Below, one piece after another: positions 36,010 through 46,148 of a stretch of 64,000 bases of DNA. Below the pieces are notes generated by a model that did no database searches, had not been told where the DNA came from, and worked only from the letters and a program-made list of their open reading frames with translations. The stretch covers positions 124,001 through 188,000 of the forward strand of contig JAHDYR010000013.1 in assembly GCA_019828565.1 (NCBI GenBank), written 5' to 3'. Position 1 is the stretch's first letter. Each line of letters starts with the position of its first letter. Made by a program: the position numbers and the translations under genes. The DNA is from Carpediemonas membranifera. Its lineage: Eukaryota > Fornicata.

Positions 36010-37368
36010 ATACCGGCCATCTTCCAGTGTCGCTGCAGTTGCCGAGTCAAGTCGGATAGTCGGCAGGGGCAGTCATCTGGCACTGCAGCTTCAAGTATGA
36101 AGAGTATGAGGAAGGCTCTTTGGTGCCGTCGTGCCATCACGTCAACTTGAATGATTAGTGAAGCCAAGGCCTGGAACGGGTTAGTCAGAAATCATCCCAC
36201 GCAACAATTTAACGTTGGCAGAGCAAATGACTAGGACGTGGCGATGGAACGAGTGGTGAATCAGCCGTGTCGATTGCGAGCGCCAGGTTTGATGTTTGTT
36301 AGATATTAGACCTGTCAGACAGCCTCCTGTGCATGGAAAATGATTCCACGATCTTCAAATGGCAATGGCGGGCCTTGCAGCCACTACTCCGAGGAGTACC
36401 ACGCCAAAAGCTTCACGCTCAGCACAAGAGGGGCATATCGATCATCCAGGTTGGATTGGTTACCAAGATATACACGTAAAGAAACGAAGAAGTTGCTATA
36501 GTAGCGATCCCGTTCGAGTATAGTCTTGTTGATAATTCAAAGCCTTAGCCTGCGCGACTCGGTGACTGTGGCAAAAATGGCTAAAATTGGCGATTCACTG
36601 ACCGGCCATATGTAGATGCGCCGCATTGGAGTATATTACTTCTATGACCTAAACATCTGCTTTGGCTATGTGACTACTCTGTGTCTATTGTGTGATGGAT
36701 TGAAGCAGATGGACTGTAAGGTGTTCTTTTCAGCACCTCGCGGCATGGCCCTCCTCGAGATGTGTCCACCACAACCAGACAGCTATTGACCACTGAACGC
36801 CAGGCGTGAGTTTTGACTGCCTCCTCTGGGGGTTTTTCCTTGTGATTGATTTGAGATCTGACTCGATATGACTCGCGACTTCTCAATCATCCAATAGCTC
36901 ATGGGAAACACAGAAAAATATGTATAAGAGCGCATGTGGGGCCCCTCATTGCGGCCTCGTTTCAGAAAGAGATGAGAATGAAGTCGGCTTCCCCGAGGGC
37001 CTTTGATAGCCGACCTGCAAAAGGGAACAGTGGCACGATGGTCGTGTAAATCAGTAGTACATGTCAGCGTTGCTCGGATTCTTGAATGAGACCGTTGTTG
37101 ACTGCTGTTCATTCCATTCGTGGCCCATTTCGATTCATCCAGCACCACGGCAGATCCCACTCACTTGTGCAACACAGAGGACCACTGGCCGTCTGACCAT
37201 GGCCTGACAACCCGTCAGACATGCCATGACTCTGCCTGCTGGCACGCCGGCAAACAGCATGGGAAGTGAGGCCCTTGACTCGACTGGGTCTACCATGCTG
37301 CAGCAGAGACAGAGCGGAGTCGACCCCGCCCGTCGTAAATCGGCTAACGTTGATTCTTCATCCGACAT
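36010..37368. other. Gene-poor stretch, 1.35 kb
   Basis: Relatively AT-richer sequence without a coding-like open frame on either strand. The ORFs of 70-125 codons overlap each other on the minus strand and lack recognisable composition. No tRNA, repeat array or LTR fragment was seen. Confidence 0.4.
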
Positions 37369-37581
37369 TTACCGCACGTCGTCGCCCGGCTCGATGTCAA
37401 CTGGCACGACACACTCGCACTCCTCCCTCGCCCCGGCCCTCGCCATCTTCGCCACGCCACCAGACTGTCGCTTCACCCTGAACCACTGGCCGGCGTCATC
37501 ACAGAAGCAGACGCCATCGGCCGTGCTGAGAGCCGTCGCCTCGAAGGGGATGATGAACGGCCGGTGAGCCAATTCGAACAT
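37369..37581 (-). CDS. Small hypothetical ORF
   Basis: 70 aa from ATG 37581 (MFELAHRPFIIPFEATALST). It contains a Cys pair and a short beta-like pattern (GVCFCDDAGQWFRVKR) and ends in acidic residues before TAA. Composition is protein-like, but the frame is short. A GTAAATG donor-like string overlaps the stop, so it may be one exon of a longer gene. Confidence 0.3.
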   Translation of the reverse strand: MFELAHRPFIIPFEATALSTADGVCFCDDAGQWFRVKRQSGGVAKMARAGAREECECVVPVDIEPGDDVR

Positions 37582-37634
37582 GCTCACGCGTGTCCGGAAC
37601 ACCACCAGTCCCAGCCCCCGCTCTACTCATACAT

Positions 37635-39275
37635 TTACAGCTTCTTGAGGGTCAGGAAGCCCTCAGCCCCGCTCTCACTGCTCTGGGTGAACGTAAGCTG
37701 CACCTTGGCATTGGGAGGGAGGGAGATGTAGTCGCCGTGGGTGAGCCCAGTGATCGACCCGGTCAGCTTCGACCGGGGAGGGTGGTAGACCGTGCTGGCA
37801 CCAGCCCCGCTCGTGGTAAAGACTGGATCGCCGTTCACTAGGCACTGGACCGATGCCTTCCGACCGCCAAAGAAGCCGCAGGACAGCTCATAAAGCCCGC
37901 CTGTCCGGATAGTAATGACTGACCTGTCCTTGACCCAGGAGAAGTTATCGGGCGCAGTGTTAATGGCCTGAACGTTCCAGGGAATGACGTTGTTGGACTT
38001 CACGCGGCCGGACTTCCAAATCCACCGTCCCATGGCGTGTTCGGAAGACAGAGAGTCGTTGATGGCTCCCTGGCGCTCGAGGGCTTGCCTGACTTGCTCG
38101 GCTTCGGCCTTGCGGTCAAGGGTGCGCGAGACTTCCTCGAGGGCGGCGTTGACGTCGTCCACGTTGCTCTTCGTATCGAACAAGGCGCATGCGTCCTTGA
38201 TATCGACCTTCTTCTCAAGTTCTTCCCGGAGAGCCTCGATTGCCTCAGTCGACACCTTCTCTGTCGCCACAGTGTTCATCTGGTACGAAACCTCGGAGAC
38301 CTTCTCCTGAATGTTGGTGGTACGGTCAGAGAAGGTTGATCTCAGCTCCTCAATGGCCGAGTTAGAAGCCTTGGTCGCGTTCAGGCGACTGAGCTCGGCG
38401 TTCAGGCTGGAAATCTCCTCCTCCTGCGTGCTGACCTTGTAAGCCAGGTCAGACATCCGCTTGGCCAGGTTAGAGTGCTTCTCGGAGGCAGACTCCCTGT
38501 GCTGCTCGATATGAGTGACCTCAGCCTTAGCCTGGTCAACTCGGTTGAGCTCGGCCCGTAGGGTAGTCAGGTCGCTAGACTGGGTGCTGATAGCCTGAGA
38601 CTGCTCTTGGAGGACGCCCTGGATGCGGCCGGACAGGGACTGGAGGTTGGCTTGGGTCGAGTTGATCTTGCTCGAGTTGTCGGTGATCATACGGGAAAGC
38701 CGGTCGTTCACGGTGTTCTGGGTATCGAACATGGACTCGTCGGCCTTCTTAGCGATGCTGGCAGACATATTGACCATCTCTTGAGAAAGCGTCGTGGTGA
38801 CGGTGGTAATGTTCGCCCGGATCTCGTCAAGGGCAAGGTTCATTTGCTCTTGGACGTCCTTGCGGAGGTCGTTCACAAGGTTCTCGACGTACTCGGTGAT
38901 ATCACGCTTGGTTGGGCGCTCGGAGAGAGCCTGGTTGACGGCGTCGACATCGGGCTTGTTGGCAAGGATACGGTTCACATCAGCAATCGTTGGACGGTCA
39001 GCAAGGATCGTATCAACATCAGTTTTGTTGATTTTCCGGTGCAGCGCGATGGTAATGCTCTTCTTGCTGGCCTTCTCGTCCACTTGTGCCTCAAGGTTTT
39101 CGAAATTGTGTTCCTGTGCGTTCAGCCTGTCGAATACGGTGCTGAAGGATGACCTAACAATATCCTGGATGTTCTTCCATTCAGGGCCGGTCGTTCTGTC
39201 CATGTCTATGTCGATGAAATTTTCCTGCAACGAAAAGTTTTCAGTCGTGATGGCGGGTGTGATGATGTTGGACAT
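37635..39275 (-). CDS. Coiled-coil protein with C-terminal C1q/TNF-like domain
   Basis: 546 aa, single exon. Residues ~30-400 are heptad coiled coil with many short segments (VDEKASKKSITIALHRKINK; LTTLRAELNRVDQAKAEVTH; LEEVSRTLDRKAEAEQVRQA). The last ~120 residues are beta-rich: GRWIWKSGRVKSNNVIPWN, then WVKDRSVITIRTGGLYELSC with CGFFGG, VQCLVNGDPVF, GDYISLPPNAKVQLTF, and EGFLTLKKL. The spacing of aromatic and Gly residues is like that of a C1q/TNF jelly-roll. A trimeric stalk-and-head structure is plausible. There is no signal peptide, so it is probably cytoplasmic or ciliary rather than secreted. The combination with a long intracellular coiled coil is known from some flagellar proteins, but I cannot name an orthologue. 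Confidence 0.7.
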   Translation of the reverse strand: MSNIITPAITTENFSLQENFIDIDMDRTTGPEWKNIQDIVRSSFSTVFDRLNAQEHNFENLEAQVDEKASKKSITIALHRKINKTDVDTILADRPTIADVNRILANKPDVDAVNQALSERPTKRDITEYVENLVNDLRKDVQEQMNLALDEIRANITTVTTTLSQEMVNMSASIAKKADESMFDTQNTVNDRLSRMITDNSSKINSTQANLQSLSGRIQGVLQEQSQAISTQSSDLTTLRAELNRVDQAKAEVTHIEQHRESASEKHSNLAKRMSDLAYKVSTQEEEISSLNAELSRLNATKASNSAIEELRSTFSDRTTNIQEKVSEVSYQMNTVATEKVSTEAIEALREELEKKVDIKDACALFDTKSNVDDVNAALEEVSRTLDRKAEAEQVRQALERQGAINDSLSSEHAMGRWIWKSGRVKSNNVIPWNVQAINTAPDNFSWVKDRSVITIRTGGLYELSCGFFGGRKASVQCLVNGDPVFTTSGAGASTVYHPPRSKLTGSITGLTHGDYISLPPNAKVQLTFTQSSESGAEGFLTLKKL

Positions 39276-39788
39276 CGCCCACTGTGCCCACGGTTGGATG
39301 GACTGCGATAGAAGGCTGAGTGAAAATTATCATTCGATTTGGATCGAGTTGGCTGAGATCCGTCCATCAAACGGAGCGGTGAAGCACGAATCCACCCAAC
39401 CCAGTGCCGATCCGGCGGGAGATTGCGCCGGTGTGTAAATATACCAGCGGAGTATTGATGTCTTTCGCTCTCGCCCAACGATGAGATGCGGACAAGAAAT
39501 GAAATGAATGAATGATCTCTTGAGGCAAGACACATCGTGTCACAGAGACGATAGATGGTTGCTTGCTGCCTTTCGAGTCCCTTCGGTGGCAGACTCTTGG
39601 GTGCAATTGTCAGCAACCAACTCACGAAGACATCACCCGTCAAAGGAGCAGACCACTGCGATGGAGTAACGAGAGACAAGAGCCTTGAAAGTCTGCATCC
39701 GTCCATTACAACTGCTATTTGATGACAACCTCAACACGATAAGACACAACTCGACCAACCCTTCCAAGACGATGTAGATTTAACCGAA
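39276..39788. other. Intergenic, 500 bp
   Basis: Lies between the start of the coiled-coil/C1q gene and the stop of ribosomal P1. Only minus-strand open frames without protein character occur. Confidence 0.35.
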
Positions 39789-40157
39789 TTAGCCGAAAAG
39801 ATCGAAGCCCATGTCAGAGTCGCTCTCGGACTCCTCGGCCTCCTCCTCAGCGGCCTCCTCGGTGGCAGCGGCACCAGCAGCGGCGGCGGGGGCAGCGGCG
39901 GCAGCTAAATAAGACAATAGAAGGTAAACAAACAGCCAGAGCCAACGTTGGAAAGCATGTCCATGACGTCCTTGCCCTCAAGGAACTTAGCGAAGAGGGA
40001 AGCCCAGATCTACGTGAGAAAACAGTCTAATGAGGCAACAAACAGGCTGGACCTCGACGCCAGCGGCCTTGGTCATGGCAACGAGCTTGTCGGCGGTGAT
40101 CTCAACACCAGCATCGGCGAGAGCGAGAGCGGCGTACACACAGGCGATTTCAGACAT
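39789..40157 (-). CDS. 60S acidic ribosomal protein P1, two tiny introns
   Basis: Three exons: 40044-40157, 39934-40009 and 39789-39904. Introns are 40010-40043 (34 nt) and 39905-39933 (29 nt), both starting GTTTGTT and ending CTCACGTAG and CTTATTTAG. The spliced product is about 101 aa: [20 protein letters not shown], then [28 protein letters not shown], an Ala-rich hinge, and the invariant acidic tail ending [11 protein letters not shown]1 pairs with P2 on P0 in the ribosomal stalk that recruits elongation-factor GTPases. Both splice joins restore conserved P1 sequence without any gap, making these the best-supported introns in the window. Confidence 0.95.
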
Positions 40158-40509
40158 GGCTCGTGCTGAAAGAAGAAAAGAAAACCGTCTTATGGTAAAA
40201 ATGGTCTAAACCTCGACTGCAACAAAAACCTGGCCCATGCGGCTGTTACTAGGGTCTAACCAACTAGTACAGGTTATTTAGATTCTTCGCGAGGGCTGGT
40301 TAAAATTTTTGTGGCACTCTGACCACAAGGATTTGCTGAACGAAAATATTCTCCAGCAATTGAGAATAATGCATCCTTAGACCACTGTTATGGGCAGTTG
40401 TACAAATGCATTCTGGTCATACCAGGCACCCTTGACGCTGACGCAGCTTGCAACCACCAATGGAAGTCAGATACCACAGCCACCCCAAACTACCATGAAA
40501 ATCGACACT
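40158..40509. other. Intergenic: P1 promoter region
   Basis: The stretch has short A/T runs (TTAAAATTTTTGTGG at about 40301) upstream of the P1 start and the 3' flank of PITP. Nothing else was recognised. Confidence 0.35.
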
Positions 40510-41256
40510 TTACGTTGAGTGGAGCTCCTTCAGCTTAGCAGCAGCCTCAGCCTCGAACTTTCTGATGTCCTCGATGGTGAGGTCCTTCCACTCAGGGTAC
40601 CAGGCGTAGCACTTACGGTGGTACTTCAGGAAAACGGTGCGGACAGTGGAAGCAATGAACTTCTCAGCCTTGCCCTGGATGCCAAAGATGGCGAGCTTGA
40701 CCTTGAGGCTCTTGTACGCCGTCATGATGGGCTCCCGCTCCTCGCGCCACTTGGGGCCAAGGGGAGTGGCCTGTGTGGTGGGGTCGAACTCGGGCTCGTA
40801 GTCCTTGCCGGTCAGCTCGTCGTTAACGATGTCGATCTCGTCAATTTCACGAAGCTTGAGGTCCTCGGCGGGCATGCCGAGAGGGTTGTCCTGCTTGCAG
40901 TCGTCGTCGGCCACGTGCATGGACGTGATGACGAGTTCAAAGCGCTCCTTGAGGAACGGGGCGTGGTAGGAGGTCTGGATGAAGGGGAAGCAGTTGTGGG
41001 ACTCCTCGATGACGTCGAAGGCGCCCTTGGGAATCACAGCCTGCATCCACTTAGGAAGATAAGTCGTGATGTGGAATATCTTCTTCGTGTACTGACCGGA
41101 GCGTCCATCCTTGGTGAGAGGCTTGTTCTCGACGAATTCGATGCCGTCATCACCAGTGCTGTCCTCAGCAGAGCCGCGAGAGCACATGTAAAGTTGCCCG
41201 ATCTGATACTGCTCGGGGGTAAATGGCATGGGGAGGCGGTACTCGGTAACCTTCAT
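40510..41256 (-). CDS. Phosphatidylinositol transfer protein (class I/II PITP)
   Basis: 248 aa, normal for single-domain PITP. The N-terminus MKVTEYRLPMPFTPEQYQIG followed by QLYMCSRGSAEDS matches the PITP lipid-binding START-like fold. GQYTKKIFHITTYLPKWMQA and IPKGAFDVIEESHNCFPFIQ follow, then YPEWKDLTIEDIRKFE near the C-terminus (the W-x-x-M/L-T regulatory loop region). The protein exchanges PtdIns and PtdCho between membranes and supports phosphoinositide synthesis. There is no intron and no membrane anchor, so it is cytosolic. Confidence 0.93.
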   Translation of the reverse strand: MKVTEYRLPMPFTPEQYQIGQLYMCSRGSAEDSTGDDGIEFVENKPLTKDGRSGQYTKKIFHITTYLPKWMQAVIPKGAFDVIEESHNCFPFIQTSYHAPFLKERFELVITSMHVADDDCKQDNPLGMPAEDLKLREIDEIDIVNDELTGKDYEPEFDPTTQATPLGPKWREEREPIMTAYKSLKVKLAIFGIQGKAEKFIASTVRTVFLKYHRKCYAWYPEWKDLTIEDIRKFEAEAAAKLKELHST

Positions 41257-42308
41257 TTCCAGCGCCTGTTTTGACTTTTTGTTTCGTTGTGACGAAAGTC
41301 TTGAGGAGTCAATATCCTGCGCCAGTTTGAGCCGGATGTGAATGAAAGTCTGAACACGACGTTCATGTTACTCAGCGGGGTCCTGAGTCGGCCTGTCCTT
41401 TTATCCTGCGACGTTTTGGGATGAGGCATAAAGTGCCGACCACTGGTCTGGCTGGACAAATGTCGATTATTGCATGGCACTCCAGACATCTGGCAACGAG
41501 ATGACGATGTGATGAGATTTTTCCGACTCCCCGACGAGGGCGACCGCGGTCAACCCCGTGGTTGAGGCAGATGGAGGCATATCATGGTGATCGGCTTTGA
41601 GGAATAATGGTGGAGGTGTCGGTTTATGGTGTTTAGTGAAGTCGCTGCCGTGACCTCTGCCTCTCTGAGGCCGCTGCTCGTGTGGGCCAACCTGCCCGAC
41701 GATGCTTACCAGAAACATGACGTTCTGTCAGCCGGACACAACCTGATTCTGCTGGATGCTAGGCGCATGCTGATCACTGCTGCAGGCCAAATCCGACTAG
41801 TTTTCGAAAGGTCGATTCGACTCGGCGAGCAACCTCCCCGACCTAATCGTCATCATCTGGCCACCCACGCCGAGCTGCAAGGCGGTGCCCACATCGCGCC
41901 TGGATAACTCTCGATATCGACTCATTGCTGCTTGTACTCTCTGACACAGTGATGTGGCACCTTAGCTCTCACAAACAAGGCCGTGGCCGCGAGGGTCTAC
42001 CCTTGTCGGCCGACCTCAACTCCGGTGTGAGTCGATCCAGGTCGCTATTTGCGGTCGCGAGAGTCTAATGAACTCTTAATATCGTTTCCACGTTGGCTTT
42101 TCGCATGGGACGAGCCATTGCGGTAGTGCCAGCCATCACTCAAGGACGACCCAATCTTTCACGTCGGCTCTACCGGTCTAGCTGTTGCTATACAAGGCAT
42201 CTAGGTACACTGGTAATTTACACGTGAATGCCCAAAGGACGTGGCTTGGTCCCTTCATATCACTACCACACCACTCATCCAACAAATCGCAGGTCTCAGC
42301 CACCCTGC
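41257..42308. other. Intergenic stretch, 1.05 kb
   Basis: No supported gene. Two overlapping open frames (minus 41467-41718, plus 41626-41907) lack protein-like composition and conserved motifs. No LTR fragment or RNA gene was recognised. Confidence 0.4.
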
Positions 42309-42800
42309 TTACACCTGCATGAACGCCAGCAACGTGTCCGCTTTGCCCAGGCGGATGATATCGTCTGGACAAAGCTCCGTGTACCGCTCCGCGTTGACTG
42401 CGGCCCCGTTCAGCGTGGTGCCGTTCGTTGAGTTGATGTCCATTAAATACGGCACCACTAGGCCTTCTCCGTCCGCGCTGATGCGCCGGCGCCACTGAAC
42501 GACCGCATGCTGCTGGGAAACAGAGGGATGGTCGAGAGTGATGGGGCATGCGCGCGGATCCTGGCCGAGCAGCGTGTATGTGGCATCATCGTCGTGCTTT
42601 AGGGGGTGAATTGTGCCTGGTACGCCTCCATTGAGCTCACAGAGGAAGAACTCTTCTGTTGGTGTTGCTGCGTCTATAGGCTCGTCGTACTGAATAGTAC
42701 GACCACACCTCGTAGTAGTAAACTGTTGCAATAGACCGCTTGTGCCGTAGTTCACGTGGTCGTTGTCCTTGGGCCCAAACTTGTACTCCCTCCGTGGCAT
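42309..42800 (-). CDS. FHA-domain protein, SNIP1/Pml1-like
   Basis: 163 aa. The N-terminal KFGPKDNDHVNYGTSGLLQQ, then YDEPIDAATP, resembles the segment preceding the FHA domain in SNIP1/Pml1. The FHA domain covers the rest: YTLLGQDPRACPITLDHPSV, then SQQHAVVQWR (phosphothreonine-binding S-x-x-H), YLMDINSTNGTTLNG (N-G-T), and DIIRLGKADTLLAF. SNIP1/Pml1 is part of the RES complex that helps splicing and retention of pre-mRNA. FHA domains with this exact N-terminal extension are typical of the subfamily, so the call is specific but not certain. Relatives carry long disordered N-termini that are missing here. Confidence 0.78.
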   Translation of the reverse strand: MPRREYKFGPKDNDHVNYGTSGLLQQFTTTRCGRTIQYDEPIDAATPTEEFFLCELNGGVPGTIHPLKHDDDATYTLLGQDPRACPITLDHPSVSQQHAVVQWRRRISADGEGLVVPYLMDINSTNGTTLNGAAVNAERYTELCPDDIIRLGKADTLLAFMQV

Positions 42801-42916
42801 TGCCAGAGTCTAGAGTCACCAACGTTCTTCAACACCACTCCAAAGAAGCACTCCCCATACCCAGCCACACCAACCCCCCGCTGTCTCTCGCTATGGTTCA
42901 ATTTATCCCTCATGAC

Positions 42917-43420
<504 letters not shown>

Positions 43421-43665
43421 TTATTTGATGCTTTGCTGCAATGTAGAATTTTTGCGCCTGCATTTTTTCTTGCTGGCCAAAAATCGACAGTACCAGGTCC
43501 TATTGGGTCTACCTTCGGACTGCATGACATGATAGAGTGTTCGTTATACTTACAGTTTTGGCGAATTTTCCTTTCGTGTGCTGAGAGTCAGTTTTCTCAA
43601 CGTGTGGACAGACTCAATTACCAGGAAGGATTATGTGCTCATATCAACGTAAATCTGCAGTGCAC

Positions 43666-44079
43666 TGGCGTTGACCCAGTGGGCGTGGTCGCGGATCTCG
43701 GCGAGGCGGGTAAAAGTGCTCGAGTCCCACAGGCTGATGGTGCAGTCGCGCGAGGCGGTGTAGATGCACTGCTGGCCGCCCCAGATGACGGTGCTGACGA
43801 ACTTGCGGTGGCCCAGCGAGTGCTTGACAACGCCGCGGGTCGTGTCCCACACGTGGGCCGCACCGTCGCTCGAGCCCGCGATGAGGCGGTCGCACTTGGG
43901 GTTCTGGTGGAAGGGCTGCCAGCTGATCGACGTGATCACCGTCTCGGCCTTCGCGTTGCCGCGGCGCATGGCGCGGGGCACCTGCGTCCAGTCCTGCGTG
44001 TTCCACACGCGCACGCTGTTGTCGCGCCCGCCAGACGCCAGCTTCTTGCCGTCGGGAGAGAACGATATGCACAGGATGG
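43666..44079 (-). pseudogene. Truncated inverted copy of part of the Notchless gene
   Basis: These 414 bp correspond to 50442-50855 of the intact Notchless gene in reverse orientation. The encoded residues (from ILCISFSPDGKKLASGGRDN to AHWVNA) are identical, as are the shadow frames, implying essentially 100% nucleotide identity. Both flanks diverge abruptly. The copy spans about three WD40 repeats, lacks the N-terminal NLE domain and the last repeats, and its open frame (43631-44146) has an unrelated start and end. It is a recent partial duplication, gene-conversion tract or assembly artefact, not an independent gene. Confidence 0.85.
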
Positions 44080-44194
44080 CGCCACCGTGGTCTCCTATTG
44101 AGACAGAACCGGCTGAAGACCTTGTACAGGCGAGACATCGAATCAAGGAAGTGAAAGAGGCTTGATTTCGGCGCGGATGGCCATCCTTAGTTAT

Positions 44195-44386
44195 TTATCT
44201 GACACGACGAGCCTCTCTCTCAGTCTCCATGAGGGACAGGAAGTCGCCAACGCGCACGGGGCCGATAACGTTGCGGATGATGGACCGGGAAGCGTCGTGG
44301 TGGAAGGTAACGCGAACCTGGGTGATGTTACCACGAGAGCCGGTACGGCCAAGGATCTGAGTAACGCGAGCAAGAGTTCCCTCCAT
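44195..44386 (-). CDS. 40S ribosomal protein eS28
   Basis: 63 aa: [20 protein letters not shown], then VRVTF, then [17 protein letters not shown], ending [10 protein letters not shown]. This matches eS28 (RPS28), a small OB-fold protein of the 40S head near the mRNA exit. The ATG at 44386 is used; upstream in-frame codons are leader. The leader is strongly A/T-tract-rich, with AAACTGCA ending 45 nt before the ATG, the same element and spacing seen at ArgRS and the coiled-coil gene at 48955. There is no intron. Confidence 0.95.
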   Translation of the reverse strand: MEGTLARVTQILGRTGSRGNITQVRVTFHHDASRSIIRNVIGPVRVGDFLSLMETEREARRVR

Positions 44387-44847
44387 TTGCAAGAGCTAGG
44401 ACGGTTTGTTCTCGTTCTGTCTTTTTTTCTTGCAGTTTTTTTCGGAAAAAAAGAAGTGTCGTCAAGTGTCGAATGAGCATGAAGGGACACAAAGTAAGGG
44501 GTGCCTATGTGCGTAGCAGTTGAATTCAATGAGGTCAGCCAACCAAATTCCTTTTTTATTTACTCGTCTTGGCGCTCTGCCGGGTGGAAGTGATGGAGGG
44601 TCGGCTGGCACAGTGAAATGAGCAGTGGCACGTTTCGCATCCCTCAACGAGAGTAGAACAAAAATTGAGACCATCTGCCGTGTGATCTGGCACTATCCAG
44701 TGTGCCAAACATCACACCTGACAAACTCTCATCAAAATCTATAAGGAGCAATCCACTCTACAGGTTGGTCGTCTCGACTCGTGTCGGGCCTGTATGGCAG
44801 CTGACAGTCGCCTTTGTTGATGTGGTCATTGGTCGAGAGCACGCAGA
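44387..44847. other. Intergenic: divergent upstream region of eS28 and the gene at 44848
   Basis: The stretch contains the poly-A/poly-T-rich eS28 promoter (about 44400-44460). Nothing else recognisable was seen. Confidence 0.4.
44431..44438 (-). promoter_or_regulatory. Candidate core promoter element AAACTGCA (eS28)
   Basis: AAACTGCA on the minus strand within an A/T tract, ending 45 nt before the eS28 ATG. Spacing matches the copies upstream of ArgRS and of the gene at 48955. Promoter function is inferred from recurrence only. Confidence 0.4.
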
Positions 44848-45988
44848 ATGGGTTACCTCCACGACCTTGTCGGAGATGAGCTGTTTCGAAGCACTAACAG
44901 CCATTTATTCCTTCCAGTAGGAGCCCAAGAGCTTACAATCAACGTTCCCGAGCTTCTGTGGCCCGCCGTGATGAATAACCTCGCCTCCGACGGTGTCTTC
45001 GCCCTAGAAGTTGATCTGTTCCTTTCTACATCACACGAAGAAGTTCTTAACAGCATAGTCCGGTTAGTTACTCTTTCGAACACACTTATCCAGCGCCATG
45101 CAAGCGGACGCCGTGCTTTCAGCAGCCCCATCGCCCCAGAGCATTGAAGTCGCTCTAACAACCATCGCAAACACCAAGCCCGTCGCTATCTTCCTCCTTG
45201 GCTACGAGGACCCCGGCCCCCTGGAACTGAATCGCCGTCTCTTGGGCGCCATCACACGGGCGAGACAACAAAAGCTGAAGAACAAGATCCACCGAGTCAC
45301 TCTCCTCCACACTACTGAGCCTGTAGCCACCGCATATGACTTCCTCGACCCCAAGAACGTCACCCAGGCTGACTGGATCAACATCATCAGCACGGCTCTG
45401 AAGTTTGAACCCCCCTTGGACCTCATACCCGAGTCTGACCACACCCAGCACGTGGGGGCACTCTTCAGACTCCACAGGACAGTTGGGCCCGTGCTCTGCA
45501 GACTAGCATCAGCCGAGTTCACGGACCCTAAGCTTTTTGAGGCCGACTCGCCAGTGTATAGGAACCTGGCGGCCTTGGACCCGACGTCGGGCAGACTCAT
45601 GCTCGTACTGTGCAGGTTAGACAGGGATATCTCAGGACAGCAATCAATTGATGAAACTGGGGCAGCTGTTACCGAGAACGAGGTGGACATCAAACTGGTC
45701 GCCAACATCGACACTATACTAATCCAGTGCCGCCGCTTGGCTGCTGAGCTCAAGCCGATGGACGCGGACCAGCGTGACCCCAACAATCGCCCAGATCTTC
45801 CCCTCAGTCTCATGGACAGCCATGTGCTGAAGGAGATGCTTGGCGGACTCGTCAGAGCCGGTTTAATAGTGCAGGACAGCGCTGGGATGTATCGGCTGAA
45901 TGAGGGCGACAGGCGAGAGGTGTGGCGCCACGTCTTTGAGGGCGGTGTTGGCAGGGTCAAGCTGGAGGCTATTTGGACCCGGCTGTGA
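44848..45988 (+). CDS. Unknown protein, one 31-nt intron
   Basis: Exons 44848-45062 and 45094-45988. The intron 45063-45093 (GTTAGTTACT...CTTATCCAG) joins LNSIVR to AMQADAV in frame, giving 369 aa. Both exons have good coding character, and the intron has the local consensus. The N-terminal part is alpha/beta (LFLPVGAQELTINVPELLWP; GVFALEVDLF). The second part has a long helical region (LNRRLLGAITRARQQKL), then LMLVLCRLDRDIS. The C-terminus looks like a small winged-helix (VLKEMLGGLVRAGLIVQDSAG then YRLNEGDRREVW). There is no membrane segment and no catalytic motif that I can recognise. A DNA- or RNA-binding or scaffold role is possible but not claimed. Confidence 0.7.
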
Positions 45989-46092
45989 CCCTGGCCTGAA
46001 TTTAATATCGCCAATATTTATTCCTGAGGAAATGTCTGAACCCTGCTGCGGGCAAGGCTGAGCAACGAGACCGTAATAGCACACCGTGGTTT

Positions 46093-46104
46093 GACATAAA
46101 CTGC
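46093..46104 (+). promoter_or_regulatory. Candidate promoter element GACATAAACTGC (ArgRS)
   Basis: The 12-mer lies 44 nt before the ArgRS start codon. The identical 12-mer is in the LTR of element A in its transcriptional sense, and a 10-base core (CATAAACTGC) is at the same spacing upstream of the gene at 48955. Confidence 0.45.
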
Positions 46105-46148
46105 ACATTGAGTCGTCATTGAGTGAGGAGCTTGAATCAGCATTCATA

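Noticed and set aside
36674-37160. Overlapping 70-125 codon minus frames
   Set aside because: No motif, no coding-like bias, mutually overlapping.
39206-39706. 166-codon minus frame between the C1q-like gene and P1
   Set aside because: Overlaps the start of the real gene and has random-looking composition.
43631-44146. WD40 gene on the minus strand
   Set aside because: It is the truncated copy of Notchless with unrelated ends; too few repeats for a propeller and no independent start.
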